Positions 11,301 through 24,283 are shown, counted from the first letter of the stretch. The stretch: 64,000 bases of DNA from Trichinella spiralis (GCA_000181795.3 CM012955.1:11107892-11171891); one strand, 5' to 3'. Notes: generated by a model from the sequence alone, not told the origin. Numbers and translations are program-made.

Positions 11301-14300
11301 TCCGCAGTCAAGCCGACGATTACCGATCGCGAGGCGACGTCGAACAGCCCCACTGTCCACAACAGCAGGTTCCCTACAAGCCAACCTATCTGAACAAGGC
11401 GCGGTACATGAGTCTGACCATGATGAGCGCCCTGCGGGACATATCAGCCGAAGAGTTGCGTTACGCGCACTACAAAAATACCGTGCACAGTCGAACATTG
11501 CCGGTACGTTCGAACTTGGACGGCACCTACGAGAGCAGCTGGATGCCGGTTCAGGCCGGCTTGTACAAGTTGAAATGCAAAATTGACGAACATCAACTGC
11601 CCGACATGTTGCTGTTGCGTGTGGACAACACCGGACAGCTGTTGGTCAGTACGAAGAGCAACAGCAACAACAACAACAACTCCGACGACGACGACGACGA
11701 CTATGGCGGCTGCTGTTCACAACAGCTCGAAAAGCAAATTGCATCACCAAACGAATGCCGTCAGTGGAAAATGGCAATGGCGACGTTCCAGAGTGGACAA
11801 GACAGTGCCGGGCTGCGCATCAGGGCGGCACCGTCGCTGCGAGCCAATCAAGTAGGCTTGATTCCAGCTCGGGCAACGATATTCTTCGTGGCCGAGCTGA
11901 CCAATCGAGACGGTCTGTGGTTGCAGCTGAGCGACGAATCGGCGCAGACGTTTCGCAATGACCGACGTCCCGCACGATCTTGGGTCATGCAATACCATGA
12001 TCCGCTTAGAAAACAGCTGCTCGTACGCGACTTCGACTCCACCAACCCGTTGCAAATCGATGGTCAGTCGATCGACGACGACGACGACGACGGACCGCCG
12101 GTTTCGAGCTTCACCAGCAGCAGCAGCAGCAGGTCGGTGGTGATCGCCTGCGAGGAGGTGTACGTGGTTCGACGGCGTGGTTCGGAAACCAACGGCGTGG
12201 CGGTCCACGCTCGACCGGACAAAGGGAGCCGTGTGCTGGACACGGTCGCCGTCGGGCATCGGCTGCAGTCAATCAGTTGGATACAGAACAGCGGCGGCAT
12301 TTGGATTCAACTGGAACGAAAATCCAATTCCCGACTGAAACTGAACTCGGACCACGGCTACTGCATGGTGCAAGAGTTGTCCGGCGAAGTCTACCTGGAA
12401 CGACACTGGACCCTGGACGCAGATCCACTGGAACAAGTCAAGTACGATGATCAGTCGCAACGCAGCGTCCCGTTGCGCCCACTGCTGGTCGAAACACTGA
12501 GAACGGTGTTCTGCGCAATGCTGTGGCACGAACGACTCATCGGCGACGCGGTCGCCTGCTCCGTCTACGTGCAATTCCGTCGTGACGAGCTGCCGTTGTT
12601 GGGCCGGCGCCGTCCTGGACCGGCGTGCGTCGCGCTGCCGATGGCTTTGCAACTGTTGCGAGAACTGTGGCACCAAGTCCAGTCGACAGTGCTGACCGTG
12701 GTCGACAAGCATCTGATCGGTAGACCGGCGGGCGCGACGGAACGCTGCGAACTCTGCGACACGCCAGTCGAATCGGCAATCGCGCACATGCGAGTCGAAC
12801 ATCCGGGCTGCGGACGGTCGTCCCAAGGGCGTGGCTACGACCGGGCAGGTCGTTACACGACCGGCTGGACTGGCAACTGCGGTGACAGCAGTTCCACCTC
12901 CTTGGCTTGGTATTTGTACTGCGAACGATGTCGCAATCGGCGACTGCAACAGCTGCAGAAGAACCAACAGTCTACACCTCGATTTTACCTCGACTACAGA
13001 GCCGCACCCGTTGAACCGGAACGTCTGCTGCGCAACAACGCACGCTTCTTGCTGCAGCTGAACCCCACCGACCCGGACGACGATCAACCACTCACTGGTG
13101 AAATTCACTTGTCAAGTGGTGTTCTCGTGTACAACGCTAATAGCATTATCAACAACAACAACAACACGCACGCCAACTCGGATCCGGGTCCGTCGTCCAT
13201 CGTCCGGCCAGCTGAGGAAGAACAGTGGTCCAGCGCGATGGAGTCGACCATATCGCGTGGTCATGGTGGTGGTCACGGTGGTGATGGCGATCAAAGTGAT
13301 GCAGCCGACGGTCGTTTCCTGTTCTGCCCGTCGGCGACTCTGCTTCAGTTGGTGCACCGCAATCGTACCGAAACTGATCTGCGTGGTTCGCCAGTGCTGG
13401 CGTTCTGTTCGAGCAGACACGACGTCGGCCGCCTCCGACAAAGCATGCTCATGGCCGTTTGCCGGGCACGCATTTACCAACGGGCGTTGCGGGCGTTCAA
13501 CCGGCTGCTGTCAATTCGACCCGGCGCCCCTTGGACCGCTTCCGTGGTCTGGCACGTGATCGACGCGATGCTGGATCGCGACGATCAGCCGAACCTGAGA
13601 TCACCGTTGCTGAAGCACCCGCTCCGGGAAATAGTGTACGCGGGCAGGATGCGCGCCGCGGTGGTCGACGCGTTCCATTCTCTGCTGGCGACCATCGGCG
13701 ACTTGCTGTCCAACTGTCCGATGGAAGAGTCGAGTCGACCGGACGCCGTCCAGTTGGCGAGGCTGTGCATCAAAGCTTGGCAAGTGCCGTTGTCACCACG
13801 AGACTGCGCCGTGGTGGTCAGTTCGGAAGTTTTGGCGGCAGTCGGCAGAATTCTGTGCTGGTCGAACGACGACGACAACGCTGACCACGACTGCTCCGAG
13901 TCCGGTCAAGTGCGCCGTGCCGGTCATCTCGGCGAGCGCGTCCAGCTCCAATTGTCCAGCGAACCGGCGCTGGCCGGCAGTCTGGTCGACGGCTCGGCCG
14001 ACACGTTCTGGCAAAGTGGCGCCGACGACCACGGACGACCGAAACGACTGCTCGTTCGCTGGCCCCCTGATCAAGTGGACGCGTTGCTGGTCAGCTTGTA
14101 CGTGGATTTGGTCCGCGATCACCAGCATCCGGTCAGGCAAGTGTCCTTCTACGACGCGGTCGACGGCCGACAGCGCAGACGTCTCAAGACATCCTTGCTC
14201 GACGGTCGTTTCGTCGGCTGGGTTCACTGCGCGGTGCAGGGTTGTGGTCTGGTTTCGGTCGAGCTCGAAGGTCCAAATGCGAATGTCCGTCTGCGGCAGC

Positions 14301-16625
14301 TGAGCTTGGTCGGCTGGCCCAAAACGACCTCGGACCCACTGGTAGCCGAAGCCAGCGCCTGCCCATCTCGGTCCGGCGAGTTGAACTTGACCGCGCTTCA
14401 AGCCGACGCGGTCGAACTGCTGCGTCTGATCGCTTCGTTGGCTTTCGACCCGTCGGAACCGGCCGACGGTCAACTGCAGCAGCGCGTTCTGAACGTGCTG
14501 TTCGACCCGTCGGCCGGACGATCGGCCACCGCCCTGCGCTTCTACCTCTGCTCGCAGTTGTTCCAAGCGCTGACGGTCGAAGTGCACGCGCTGCGCGGTC
14601 GACTGAAGCCGAGTTTCGGCTTCGTGTCGGCGTTGGTGTCCATGCTGGACCGGATCGGCCGTCGGACGAAAGCCACGTTCGAGCAGCACCGCCGTCGGAG
14701 TCGGGTACTCGGCGCCCTGGCCGAGCTGGCGCTGTTCGCCGTGGCGCCGGTCCAGCTGCAGGCAGTCGACACGCTCGGCGTTCTGTTCGAACATTTCGAC
14801 GCCGGGCTGGACGGTGGTCAGCACGCTCTGCGCCGTCTGCTGATGCTTCTGGCCAAGGCGGTTCAGCTTCAGGTGCGCTTCGAGCCGCAGGCCCGTGTCG
14901 AGACTTTGCGCTTCAACGACCGACCGCCGGACGCCATCGGCTGGTTCCCGGACCGACCCTGTTCGGCGGCGGCTAGTCGTTCGGTGATCGAACTGTTCCG
15001 TCAGCTGACAGCGGGTCGAAGTGGAAACCAGTGGCAGCTGAGTGCGCAGACTGTTCTGGCCGACTGCGTGGCCGGCTTGGTCGCCTCGGCCCCGCCCGCC
15101 GAGCCGGTCTCGGTACTGCACCGCGAGGCGTTCTGGCTGGCCGTCGCTTCTCTGGTTCTCATGTCCGACGAACACTGGCTGCTTCGGTCACAGAGCTGGC
15201 GATCCATGGTGACCACTGCGCGCGATGCGACCGTATTCTGCGACAACCACGACGATCAAACCACTCCAGCTTCGGTCCACTGCGCCCACTGCCACGCCCA
15301 CTACTGCAGTCAGTGTGCAACGGTGATTCATCTGAGTCGACGCACACGACGACACGTGCTCAACTCGCTGCCATCGGCCTCTCGTCTGGTTCAGGTTTCG
15401 GATTCTGCTTCGAATTAGCATTATTATTAGTCTATTATATTTAATTTTCAGGTTCACATACGTGAACACACGAAACGTGTGCGCTTGAACTGGCTGTCGT
15501 TGACTGTCGACAGTCGCACGTTGAACACTCTGGTCGACTTTCAACCGACTTCCACTGAACAGCCAACGCCCGCCGGTCGACTGTGTCGATTCTGCAACGC
15601 GGTGCTGTCGGCGAGCAGATCGCCCGAGGAGGTCTGCGACCGTGCCGAGTGCAGTCGCCTGCTGCTGGAAGCGTGTCCGAAACTGCTGCCCTGCGGTCAT
15701 TTGTGCGGTGGAATTGCCGGCGAAACGCGCTGTCTTCCCTGCCTGAGGTATTGTTGTCGTGCATGCATGCGCAGCTAGTTTCACTTAGCTGGACCGTCAG
15801 TTGTCGGCTTGTTCCAGGTGCCGGGACGGTCGCGGTTCACCAGTGCAAGATGCCGAAGACCTGTGCGTCATCTGTTACACAGATCCGCTCGGAGCGGCTC
15901 CGGCCGTCCAGCTCCACTGCGGGCACGTGTTCCACCACGCCTGCTGCGTGGCCGCGTTGAGTAATCCGTCGTCGTCCAACGGTCCCCGGGTGTTGTTCGC
16001 GTTCATGCGCTGCCCGACATGCCGGCAGCCGATGCAACACGATTCGCTGCGCCAGCTGCTCGAACCACACCAGCGGCTGTACGACGAAGTTCTCCAGAAG
16101 GCGCTGACCAGGCTCCAGTACGACCGTTTGCAACGGTGCGACGAACTGACCAACGCCAACAGTCCGTTCTACAATCAGCCCGGCTTGTTCGCCCTCGACC
16201 GCTACGCCTACTACCTGTGCTACAAGTGCCGTCGACCCTACTTCGGCGGTTTAGCCCAGTGCCAAGACGACTACGGCCAATTGTCCGGCTACGACGAACG
16301 CGAACTGCTCTGCGGAGCTTGTTCCGACGTGCAGCAGGCGAAAGTTTGCCCCAGACACGGAACCGACTTCCTCGAATACAAATGCCGGTATTGTTGCTCG
16401 TTGGCCGTATTCTTCTGCTTCGGAACCACGCACTTCTGCACCAGCTGCCACGACGACTTTCAACGTCTTCTGCACATACCCAAAGACCAGCTGCCCCACT
16501 GTCCGGCAGGACCACAAGCCCGTCAACTGTCGGGCGACCAGTGTCCACTGAACGTCGACCATCCGCCGACCGGAGAAGAGTACGCCCTGGGCTGTGGTAT
16601 TTGTCGCAACATTCGTTCATTCTGA
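4895..16625 (+). CDS. rpm-1: RPM-1/highwire/MYCBP2 giant E3 ubiquitin ligase (PHR protein)
   Basis: Ligase controlling synapse and axon development in other animals. Exons are 4895-10844, 10941-15394, 15452-15747 and 15818-16625, giving 3835 aa (human about 4,640-4,680). Visible in order: RCC1-like repeats (about 300-820) with a Cys-rich insert (about 668-720); PHR domain 1 (about 1050-1215, NRFDSFGGGWGYS); PHR domain 2 (about 1529-1692); a filamin-like domain (about 2055-2203); two SH3-like segments (DSAGLRIRAAPSL near 2270, VHARPDKGS near 2403); a Zn module CELC..HMRVEHPGCGR (about 2586-2651); a DOC/APC10-like domain (about 2975-3113); a B-box (about 3416-3456); and a RING (CVIC..CGH..H..C..CPTC, about 3583-3635). 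A tandem-cysteine domain follows (YKCRRPYFGG, CFGTTHFC..CHDDFQR) and holds the conserved cysteines of the RING-Cys-relay mechanism. The coding DNA is much GC-richer than its surroundings. The central Ser-rich region of the human protein is short here. 4895 is the first in-frame ATG after a stop. Confidence 0.95.
8303..8335 (+). repeat. (CAG)n run coding polyglutamine in rpm-1
   Basis: About 11 consecutive Gln codons lie inside PHR domain 1. Other trinucleotide runs in the gene code polyasparagine (about 9713-9735, 11660-11685, 13150-13170) and polyaspartate (about 11030-11060, 11685-11705, 12075-12095). They fall at positions where vertebrate homologues are shorter, so they are probably tolerated loop expansions. 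Confidence 0.85.
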
Positions 16626-17094
16626 ATGTTGTTGTTTTTGTGCAATCCGAATTCCGAAACTCCCTTTCCCTAATGTTATATTTGTTCCATTTATAATAAT
16701 ATTAATAATGAAAAATTCAAAACAACTTTTCGACGTCAAATCGCTTTTACTTCTTTTTTTTCCATGCGCACTTGCACAACACACACACCACACCACATAC
16801 ACACACCAAACACGCGCAATTATTATTATTGTTATTGCACAGATAGAAGAGAGGAGGAGAAGAATTGTATTTTCCAAGATTTCGATGACACTTGGAAAAA
16901 AGCAGCGCTTCATAAAGGAAAAAAGCTACGCGTTCCAATGCAAATGACAGAAAAAACAGTGAAGGGGAGGGAGGGGGGGTGTACAGGCGCTGCTTTGAAG
17001 AGAAAACTGAAAATGGCAAGTGCGCACGCACAACAGCTTCGCCGGAACAGCAGCCAAAAACGGCAGAAGCAAAAATACAGAAAGAGATAGAGAA

Positions 17095-17130
<36 letters not shown>

Positions 17131-17654
17131 GACTGGAAAAGAAATTAATTATAAACAAGCGACAGATATTTTTTAAAAAAAACCCGCAAACTTGCTTGGT
17201 GGCTTTTGAAAAAAATATTTTAAAATTGTACAATAGGAGCAATTACGTGATCATTACATTTTGCTGAAACAACGTAGTGGTGAAAAACGTTGCTCAACAG
17301 AAGAAAAAGAAAAAAGAAGGGCAGGACGAAAACCGGGTAAAACACGGTCGCACCTACTAACCTTTCTTCAGGCGACCGCGTGCCCAATCGCCACCGCAAT
17401 ATCATCTCACATAAAATAAAAATGATAATAAATAATAATAATAATAGTAATAATAATAATAATATCAATAATAATAATAGTAATAGTAATAGTTATCAGA
17501 ATAATGGAACAATTGTAAAAATGAACTTAAGTTTTTCAGAACACATTTTAGAACCATTGGAGAATAGTCGATTTGACGCCAATTTTTTTTCTTTCTTTTT
17601 TTCCTTAATTAATTCCTTATACATTCGCCTCGTATGTTCCATATATTGAACAAG
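16626..17654. other. Spacer between convergent rpm-1 and LSM14 genes
   Basis: It contains a CA-rich stretch (16770-16815), a (GA)n run (about 17090-17130) and an (AAT)n-rich tract (about 17425-17490) that would read as polyasparagine but looks like a simple repeat. A 7-bp perfect inverted repeat (17351 side CGGTCGC, 17372 side GCGACCG) encloses a TACTAAC and a pyrimidine-CAG. No gene is called. Confidence 0.6.
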
Positions 17655-19304
17655 CTAACGAGAACGAGCGGCCTGGCGTGAAGCAAAATGGACCGCCTGA
17701 TTTTGCCCACCAGGACCATTCCTACGTCCTCCGTAGTTGCGGAATGGAACACTACCGAAGGTGATCGCATTCAAATAACGTTCATTGCGATGCTTCGGTA
17801 CTGGCTTCCCTTCAGTTTGTTCGTGCGCTTCACAAGAAATGTTGTCGAAAAAGGACTTCTCCTTATCATAGCACGGTTGTTCCTCTTTGACCTCTTCGTC
17901 GACAACTTTCTCCACCTTTTCATTCGTATCCAAAGATTCTTTGTCTGAACCTTCTTCAGCTAAAATCAAAGCATTAATTAATTTATCCAGTTATTCAATT
18001 TTTTTTTCTCATACCACCACCACCACCGTTAATTTTTGCCGCCTTCATTTCGTCCTTCAAATTTTCCATCTTTTGCAAAAACTCCTTGTTCGCCATTTCA
18101 AAATCATAATCGGTACGGTAGAACAACTTCGGACGGTACATGTTCATGCCCGGGAATGGAGCCACCGCTCCTGGAACCGGCGGCGTGTAGCCACGGTACT
18201 GTCCGTTGTTGGAATTGTTAAAGCCACCGCCGTTGTGGCGCGCAAATCCATTTCCTTGAAAACGTCGAACAGGCGGTGGTCGACGACGCATCTGCTGATT
18301 TCCGTTGTTGTTGCTGTTGTTGTTGTTATGTTCGTCAGCATCTACAAAAAGCAACTCAGTATGCCGTTTTTGTAATAAGCAACTTGATGCAAATTTTCCA
18401 CTCACTTCGAAACGAGTTGCGATTCGGCAAATTGTTGCCCTGATTGGCCGCCGACGAACGATTACGATTACGGCGACCCTGATGCAACTGTTGCTGCTGC
18501 TGTTGTTGTTGCTGCGGTTGCTGTTGATCGTGCTGAGCTTGCGGCTGATGATGCGCAGAATTGTTGTTTTGTTGATGCTGTTGCTGTTGTTGTTGGTGTA
18601 CTTGTTGCGGCTGTTGCTGACGACGCTGCTGTTCACCTTCAGCCGCAGTGTGCTGCCGAATTCCGCCAGTATTACGACTACGATGAGTCCGTCCCCCACG
18701 AACCACGTGACCAGTGTTCACCGGCGGTGCTGGCATTTCGTTTTCTGGTGAGCTGAGACGACGACCAGAAGCAGCACTGCCTGTACAAAAAAAAATTAAT
18801 AAATAAACGCTCTATAGATAGAAAAAATTACAAAACCTTGGTTAAAGGCATTCTGCTGTTGTTGTTGTGCTTGTCCGACGCTGAAACCGCCACCAGAATT
18901 CTATAAAAGAAAATATTCAAATAAAACAAAATTCTTTTTTCAACTAAAAATACCTTGGAAACCGACAGTATAGCTGGATCGTAATGCAAACCAGCACAGA
19001 CGACGGGAGCTGGTTGTGGAGTTTCGCGAACCATCAAATCTTTGATATCACTTGCGCGGAAAATGATGTACTCATAAACTTCATTTCTTGGTGGTACCAC
19101 TTGTTCGGCTGGACGATCTTCAGTGCCAAATGATCTCACTAGAAACAATAAAACATATCAGTTTGTAAACAAGCACCGCATCAGTATACCTTTGGCCAAA
19201 GCGATTGACGATTGTTCAGGATCAACCGTGTAGAGTATGCCTTCGTAACGAATTTCCGACTTGGAAATTAAACTGATCTTCGAACCAAGCAACGGAGCGT
19301 TCAT
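17655..19304 (-). CDS. LSM14: LSM14 / CAR-1 / Trailer hitch RNA-granule protein
   Basis: Cytoplasmic P-body and mRNP protein that binds the DDX6 helicase and controls mRNA translation and decay. Exons on the minus strand are 19304-19190, 19138-18954, 18900-18837, 18780-18406, 18341-18015 and 17959-17655, joining to 456 aa. The N-terminal divergent Lsm domain starts [22 protein letters not shown] and continues through [13 protein letters not shown]. The middle is very Gln/Asn/Arg rich, with repeated CAG/CAA runs and RG-type segments. The FDF box is visible as [13 protein letters not shown] and TFG-type motifs follow ([20 protein letters not shown]), and the tail is an R/G-rich RNA-binding segment. 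An AG at 19332-19333 on the coding strand lies 27 nt before the ATG and could accept a spliced leader. The order Lsm-FDF-FFD-TFG is diagnostic of the family. Confidence 0.92.
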
Positions 19305-22300
19305 TTTTCAAACCACCAAATCGATGCTTCGCTGAAACAAGACTGATACGACAAGGTTAACGTCGGCAAACAGTTACTCTGCTCGTTGCCTGAGGGTTAT
19401 ATAACAATACAGTAAACTGATCCGCAGGCAAAAATATAAATACGTAAGAAAACGTCATACTTAGAAGAAATAAAATAGCCATAAATAATGTTGTGATGAC
19501 TGTTGTAAAAATAAAAATTTATAACGCAAAATTAGTAAAATTTAAGCTTCATCTAAAACAATCTGCGCGACAATTTATGGAAATAAGAGAAAAACCTACA
19601 GTATGAATAACTAAATCAGGACAAGAGCAGATTGAATTATTTTACAATTTCCTGAGGCTGTTTTTCCCAAAATTAAACTGTTCGAACATTGAAAATGGAA
19701 AACGTTTTCAATGAATTACTTGAAATAGTATCTGAAACTAAAATACTACGACAAAATTGATCACGAATTACATCTGGCTCTACGGAAATTGAAATGTTCA
19801 AAATGAAGAATTAAAATAAGCGAAATATTACTCAGAAACATCGGACAGAATGAGAAATTTATAGTTCAGCTTTATTTTCAAAATGAAATAAAAAGAAAGT
19901 TGCAGAAAAGAATGAAAAAAGATGAAAGTCAACTGATCAAAAAAAGATGAAAATTTTTGACGAAAAACATAAGCTAAAATCGTTAAGGATAGAAAATTTA
20001 GAAAAACAATATTCTAAAAAAATTAAAAAATGAAAATTTTTTCGACACTGCCGACCTTAATTAGTTAGATTCAAAATAGTAAGTCCCGAAAGTTAGATAG
20101 ATGACATAAAATCTTCATCTCAATGAAGGCAATGTCTAAAATTAGCAAAACAGCTCTTACCAGAAATAAGATTTTGCGTCCTTCCTGCGGCTAAAGTAAG
20201 CTGCGAAAGTACGGAGTTGGTAATAAACAAAAAACACGTCAAGAATACTGTACTTGAAAACAACAGATGGTAAGGTACATGTGTAAAAAAAATGCTTCTC
20301 AAAGAAATACACAATTAATAATAAGTAAAAATTTGCAAGTTAATGTATTTTAAATAAAAAAATAATTATTATTTGTATTTCAAGTAGTTCATGATGTTTT
20401 GAAATTAATAATTAATTACGGTGTGGTCATATTTTGTTACAGTAAGTCATGTTAAACGTGAAAAACAAATTTATAAAAAAATTAATTTTTTCATTCAAAT
20501 AATTTTTATTGCGCATATAATTGTTACAATATTGGAATTTTATTACGTGAACGAATGAATTAAAACTTGTTTACAGTAAACGTATGCTGTGAAAAACATT
20601 AGTACAGTATTTTAAATTATGTGTTTGACAGAAAAAAAATATTTTAAAATTTCAACGTACGTTTGGTTGAAAAATTTGAATAGAAATGTGAAGAAGAATT
20701 ATGCAAATTTATGTTACTTCACCGCGAATGACGTCAGGCATAAATGATGAAATGAAAGCTTTATTATTGAATCGATAAATTTGCAAACTGTTTAAATGTG
20801 AACTGAGCAAAAGGATTGTTTAACTAGTGCGATAAATGTCAACAATTAGCATTTTTGTTCTGCTTTAAAAGTGAACGATGAACGAGAACAATTTTCTTTG
20901 CTTGACTGACCAATTTCATTTTATTGTCCATTTCTTTTTCCATGCTGATTATTTACATATATGCATAAAAAAGAGAAATATTTCATTTTTAGAATTTAGA
21001 AAATGAAAAAGAGCTTTTGCAAATGTTCAGTTTAGCATAAACAAACTGAATCAATGAATAACTTTGTTGAAAAAATATGCGCGTGATTGGACAGAATTTG
21101 AATTTAAAATTGAAAATTATTTTTGACCTTTACTTGAAAAGATTAAATTTATCGAAGGAAAAAAATTTTCACATTTCACGTGATATTGTTTTTGTGTATT
21201 TGCATGTAAAAGTGGAAAGATCATTTCATCTATTCCATTCAATTGTCAATACAGTATGCGATCTGTCATTTGTGGTTAGTTTATGGTGTTGACATTGAAA
21301 ACAATACGAACATTATCACAGCGTTATGAAAGCGACTTGTTTGTTTGCTTTATTGTTGCTAGGTTTAAAATTGTTCAATTGGAAAATACAATTCGCTTAA
21401 ACGGTAAGCTTAAACAAACAACAACGACGACAAAAAACGACTGATCGTGATGGAGATTAAATTAATTATTATGTTGAAGTTTTAAATAGTACTGACCTCC
21501 GTACAATGGGATAATTGACTACAACTCGCCTCCGGCCTGAATGATAGAATGTATTATTTTCCAGTTGGACCCTTTTTCCATCCCCAACAGAAGGGAATAA
21601 CTTGCGCCGATTTTGCTTTGCAATAGTCATTCCCAGAACAGGACTGAAATCACTTGGCGGACATCCGCTTCTCATTGTTCCAAAAAGTTTCCATTATTTA
21701 TTTATTGTATGAAACTTGACTGTACCGTTCTGTCCTTGTCAACAGATTTATTTATTATAAAACGAAAATTCAGCTTCAAACAGCCCGCTTGCTTGTACCA
21801 TTGATAAGCATTTGAAATGTCCGAAATCTGAAAAATATTGAAATTTTATTTTCAAAAAAAGAGGAAAAAAACAATTTTTATGAAAAATAGAATTTTCTTC
21901 TTCCATTTTCAACAACATGTGCAAAAATGAATAGAAAATTTTTTTTCAAATTTGCATTGCATTACCAAATATATTTTTTCCCATTGTAACGCCGGTTCAT
22001 CGAACAAATGTAACAACAGCAAAAAAAAAATATATATATATTTCGAGCAACAAGTTAGTTAGTTTAATAATATTTTTTTAAAGTTGCTTCAAAAAGTTGC
22101 TTGCTTGTTCGTATACTTTAAAGGTGTGGTGAATGGAAAAAGCAAGCGACCAATCACGCACCGTTTGACAAATTTATTTCGCAATTTGTTTGCATTTCCA
22201 GTTTTTCATTTGCAGCAGCTTTACGTTCGTTTTCCCCCAACTCGACAAAATCTGACCAAAACTGTCCACTCTTGTTATTAATTATTACAACAACATTACA

Positions 22301-24133
22301 AAATCATCATTGGCCATCGTCACATTTTTACCATCACAACTGTAATTAACGGTTTATAATTATTATTATTTTTTCGCTTATACGTTATTTTATAAATTTT
22401 CTCCACAAAAATTATTCAACAATTCACGAAGTTTGTCCAATTTGAAATAATGCGATATGCATGCGAGTAAATAATGTTCGAGCTTTTTCAAGTTTGAAAT
22501 TTCAACAAATACATGCTTGTACTGCTCCCTCTTGACAACTGTGTGAAAAGTGCACATTTTATACGATCCGCTAAACACTTCACACGTACAAGATGATCCA
22601 TTTGATCAAGCTGAATTGAATTGAATTCAATTCAACACGACAACACTCGGTTGACTATATTTTCCTTTACAAATAAACAAGTGAAGTTAAAAATTAAATA
22701 AAATTATAAGCGTGAACAATTAATTTGTTTCGTTCTTTTTTCTCCATTCTATTTGCCCCACCCCTCTTCCTACATTTTAATTGCAAAAAGTATTTTTAAT
22801 TGTTTCTTGAAAATATTTTCATTTAATAATCTAGTTTAATAACTGATGCAAATAACAGAAATGTGAGTTGTTGTTCAAGGACCCGAATCCACGCTGTTCA
22901 CTGTAGAGTATATAGAACAGGCTTTCGATGAATAATTTTCTTCCTTTGCAGGCATGTCCGTGCTTGCTATTGTTCGTTGACATTTTTCTGTAAACATTTT
23001 AAATTTAATTGATCATATATCAAAGATGACAAATTGAGAAAGAAGCTTTCATTATATGCTTTTCACTTCGATGATATGAAAATATGAAAGTATACTTTGC
23101 TGTGTAAAAGAAGAAGAAGAAGTAGGAGGAGGAATTAAAAATTCCTTTATTTCTACAATCAGTTGATTGTGTATGAATGCTTTCTCCAGTACAGAGTGGG
23201 ATAATGTTAATGTTTCACAGTCGACTGTGCTATTTATTCAACTGCGTCAGATTGAATTGTCAATTTGCAAAACTTGTACAAAATTATTAAGCTTCTCAAC
23301 TTGGATGCGGTGAAATATTGTCACCGGCAAATTTGTAGTGAAGAAATTTCAATAATTTTGGTATTTTACTTTTATCAGAAAGAAGCAATGTGTGTCAAAG
23401 AGAGGGAGAGAGAAATAGGGAGGGAGAGAAATTTGGATTACTGTATCTTGTTGTCAGTTGTAATGGAAAAATTGTGTACGTCATGAGAAACATCAACGCA
23501 AGAAGCAAGCGTGCAATTTGAAAAGCTAAACAAACTGTCAGCTTGTTCTACTGCTACGTTGGTATACACCGACTTGACTATTATTATTATTATTATTGCA
23601 GGGACCGTTTTTGCACAATTGGTGCATTGGTTGCGCTTTTTCAAAAAGTTCAGATTTTAATCTGTTCTGTTGTTTACGTGTATTGTTCCGCTGAAGTGTT
23701 CAATGGTACTACATTCTTGTTTCATTTCAACGGGCCAAATCAGTCAGTCAGTCAGTTTGGTTGGTTGGCTGTTCAGTAGTAGGTGGAAAAGAATCTAAAA
23801 GTGTTTATTGCTTGAAAAAGTCGCTCATTTCAGCACAGCAGCTGTTCAGCTAACAGCAACTCATTAATTTTAACTTGTCGATTGTTTAATCGGATTTGTA
23901 AGCGACAAGCACATATATATATATATATATATATATGAGCATACACACTGTCACAATAGAGAAAAAAGCCTCTGCTTTTGCCGTTGAATTCTCTTCCCCC
24001 CCCCCCTCTGCCTACTTTTTATCAACGGGGATTTTTCACGTTTCTGTGTGTCATTTGTTTGCCTACTACGGTCGCTGTTTGATCAGGCGTGATGGCAAAT
24101 ATGTGTTCAACGGTTTCTTGACCGCTGGTCAAG
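19305..24133. other. Long AT-rich intergenic region upstream of LSM14 and rhophilin
   Basis: Most of this 4.8 kb shows no coding character. It carries (TA)n tracts (22030-22041; 23911-23937), a C-run near 23998-24006, GA-rich patches near 23110 and 23400, and TACAGTATG copies at 19597 and 21250. An Oct-like ATGCAAAT is absent. One GC-richer minus-strand ORF at about 21497-21675 is listed separately. Confidence 0.6.
21497..21675 (-). CDS. Possible orphan exon, unknown protein
   Basis: A minus-strand ATG at 21675 opens about 60 codons of GC-richer, coding-like sequence. It contains NRRKLFPSVGDGKRV and FYHSGRRRVVVNYP and ends at a donor-like GTCAGT (intron side beginning at 21496). I cannot find a partner exon downstream. 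It may be a lone exon, a decayed gene fragment or chance. No family is recognised. Confidence 0.25.
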
Positions 24134-24283
24134 ATGAACAACCCGACCACAGCTTATCAAATTCTGATCGAAAAACTGCTCAGCAAGCGACGTTTTTCAT
24201 CTGAGCCGCCGACGACCGTCGGCGCCATGGCCGATTGCAAGCCGAATTCGATGCCCTTTGAGGCCGGCCCCCTGGACGGCTGA
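24134..24283 (+). CDS. Small ORF (49 aa), unknown
   Basis: This ATG-to-TGA frame of 49 codons stands out by GC content from the AT-rich spacer. It begins MNNPTTAYQILIEKLLSKRR and ends in a Pro/Gly-rich tail (PFEAGPLDG). A 3' splice-like sequence ends at about 24086, and a short uORF (MANMC..) lies between it and this ATG. It could be a genuine short protein, a first exon with an unseen donor, or part of an upstream rhophilin transcript. No homology is recognised. Confidence 0.35.
   Translation: MNNPTTAYQILIEKLLSKRRFSSEPPTTVGAMADCKPNSMPFEAGPLDG

Noticed and set aside
13793-15175. 460-codon minus-strand ORF antisense to rpm-1, and many similar ones at 5000-16600
   Set aside because: They mirror the GC-ending codon bias of rpm-1, have no family motifs, and the plus strand carries clear conserved domains.
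17380-17649. 89-codon plus-strand ORF with polyasparagine
   Set aside because: The Asn run is an (AAT)n microsatellite and the remainder is low-complexity Phe/Ser.
23935-24204. 89-codon plus-strand ORF starting in a (TA)n tract
   Set aside because: Its first half is simple sequence and a C-run. The second half overlaps the better-supported ORF at 24134 in another frame.
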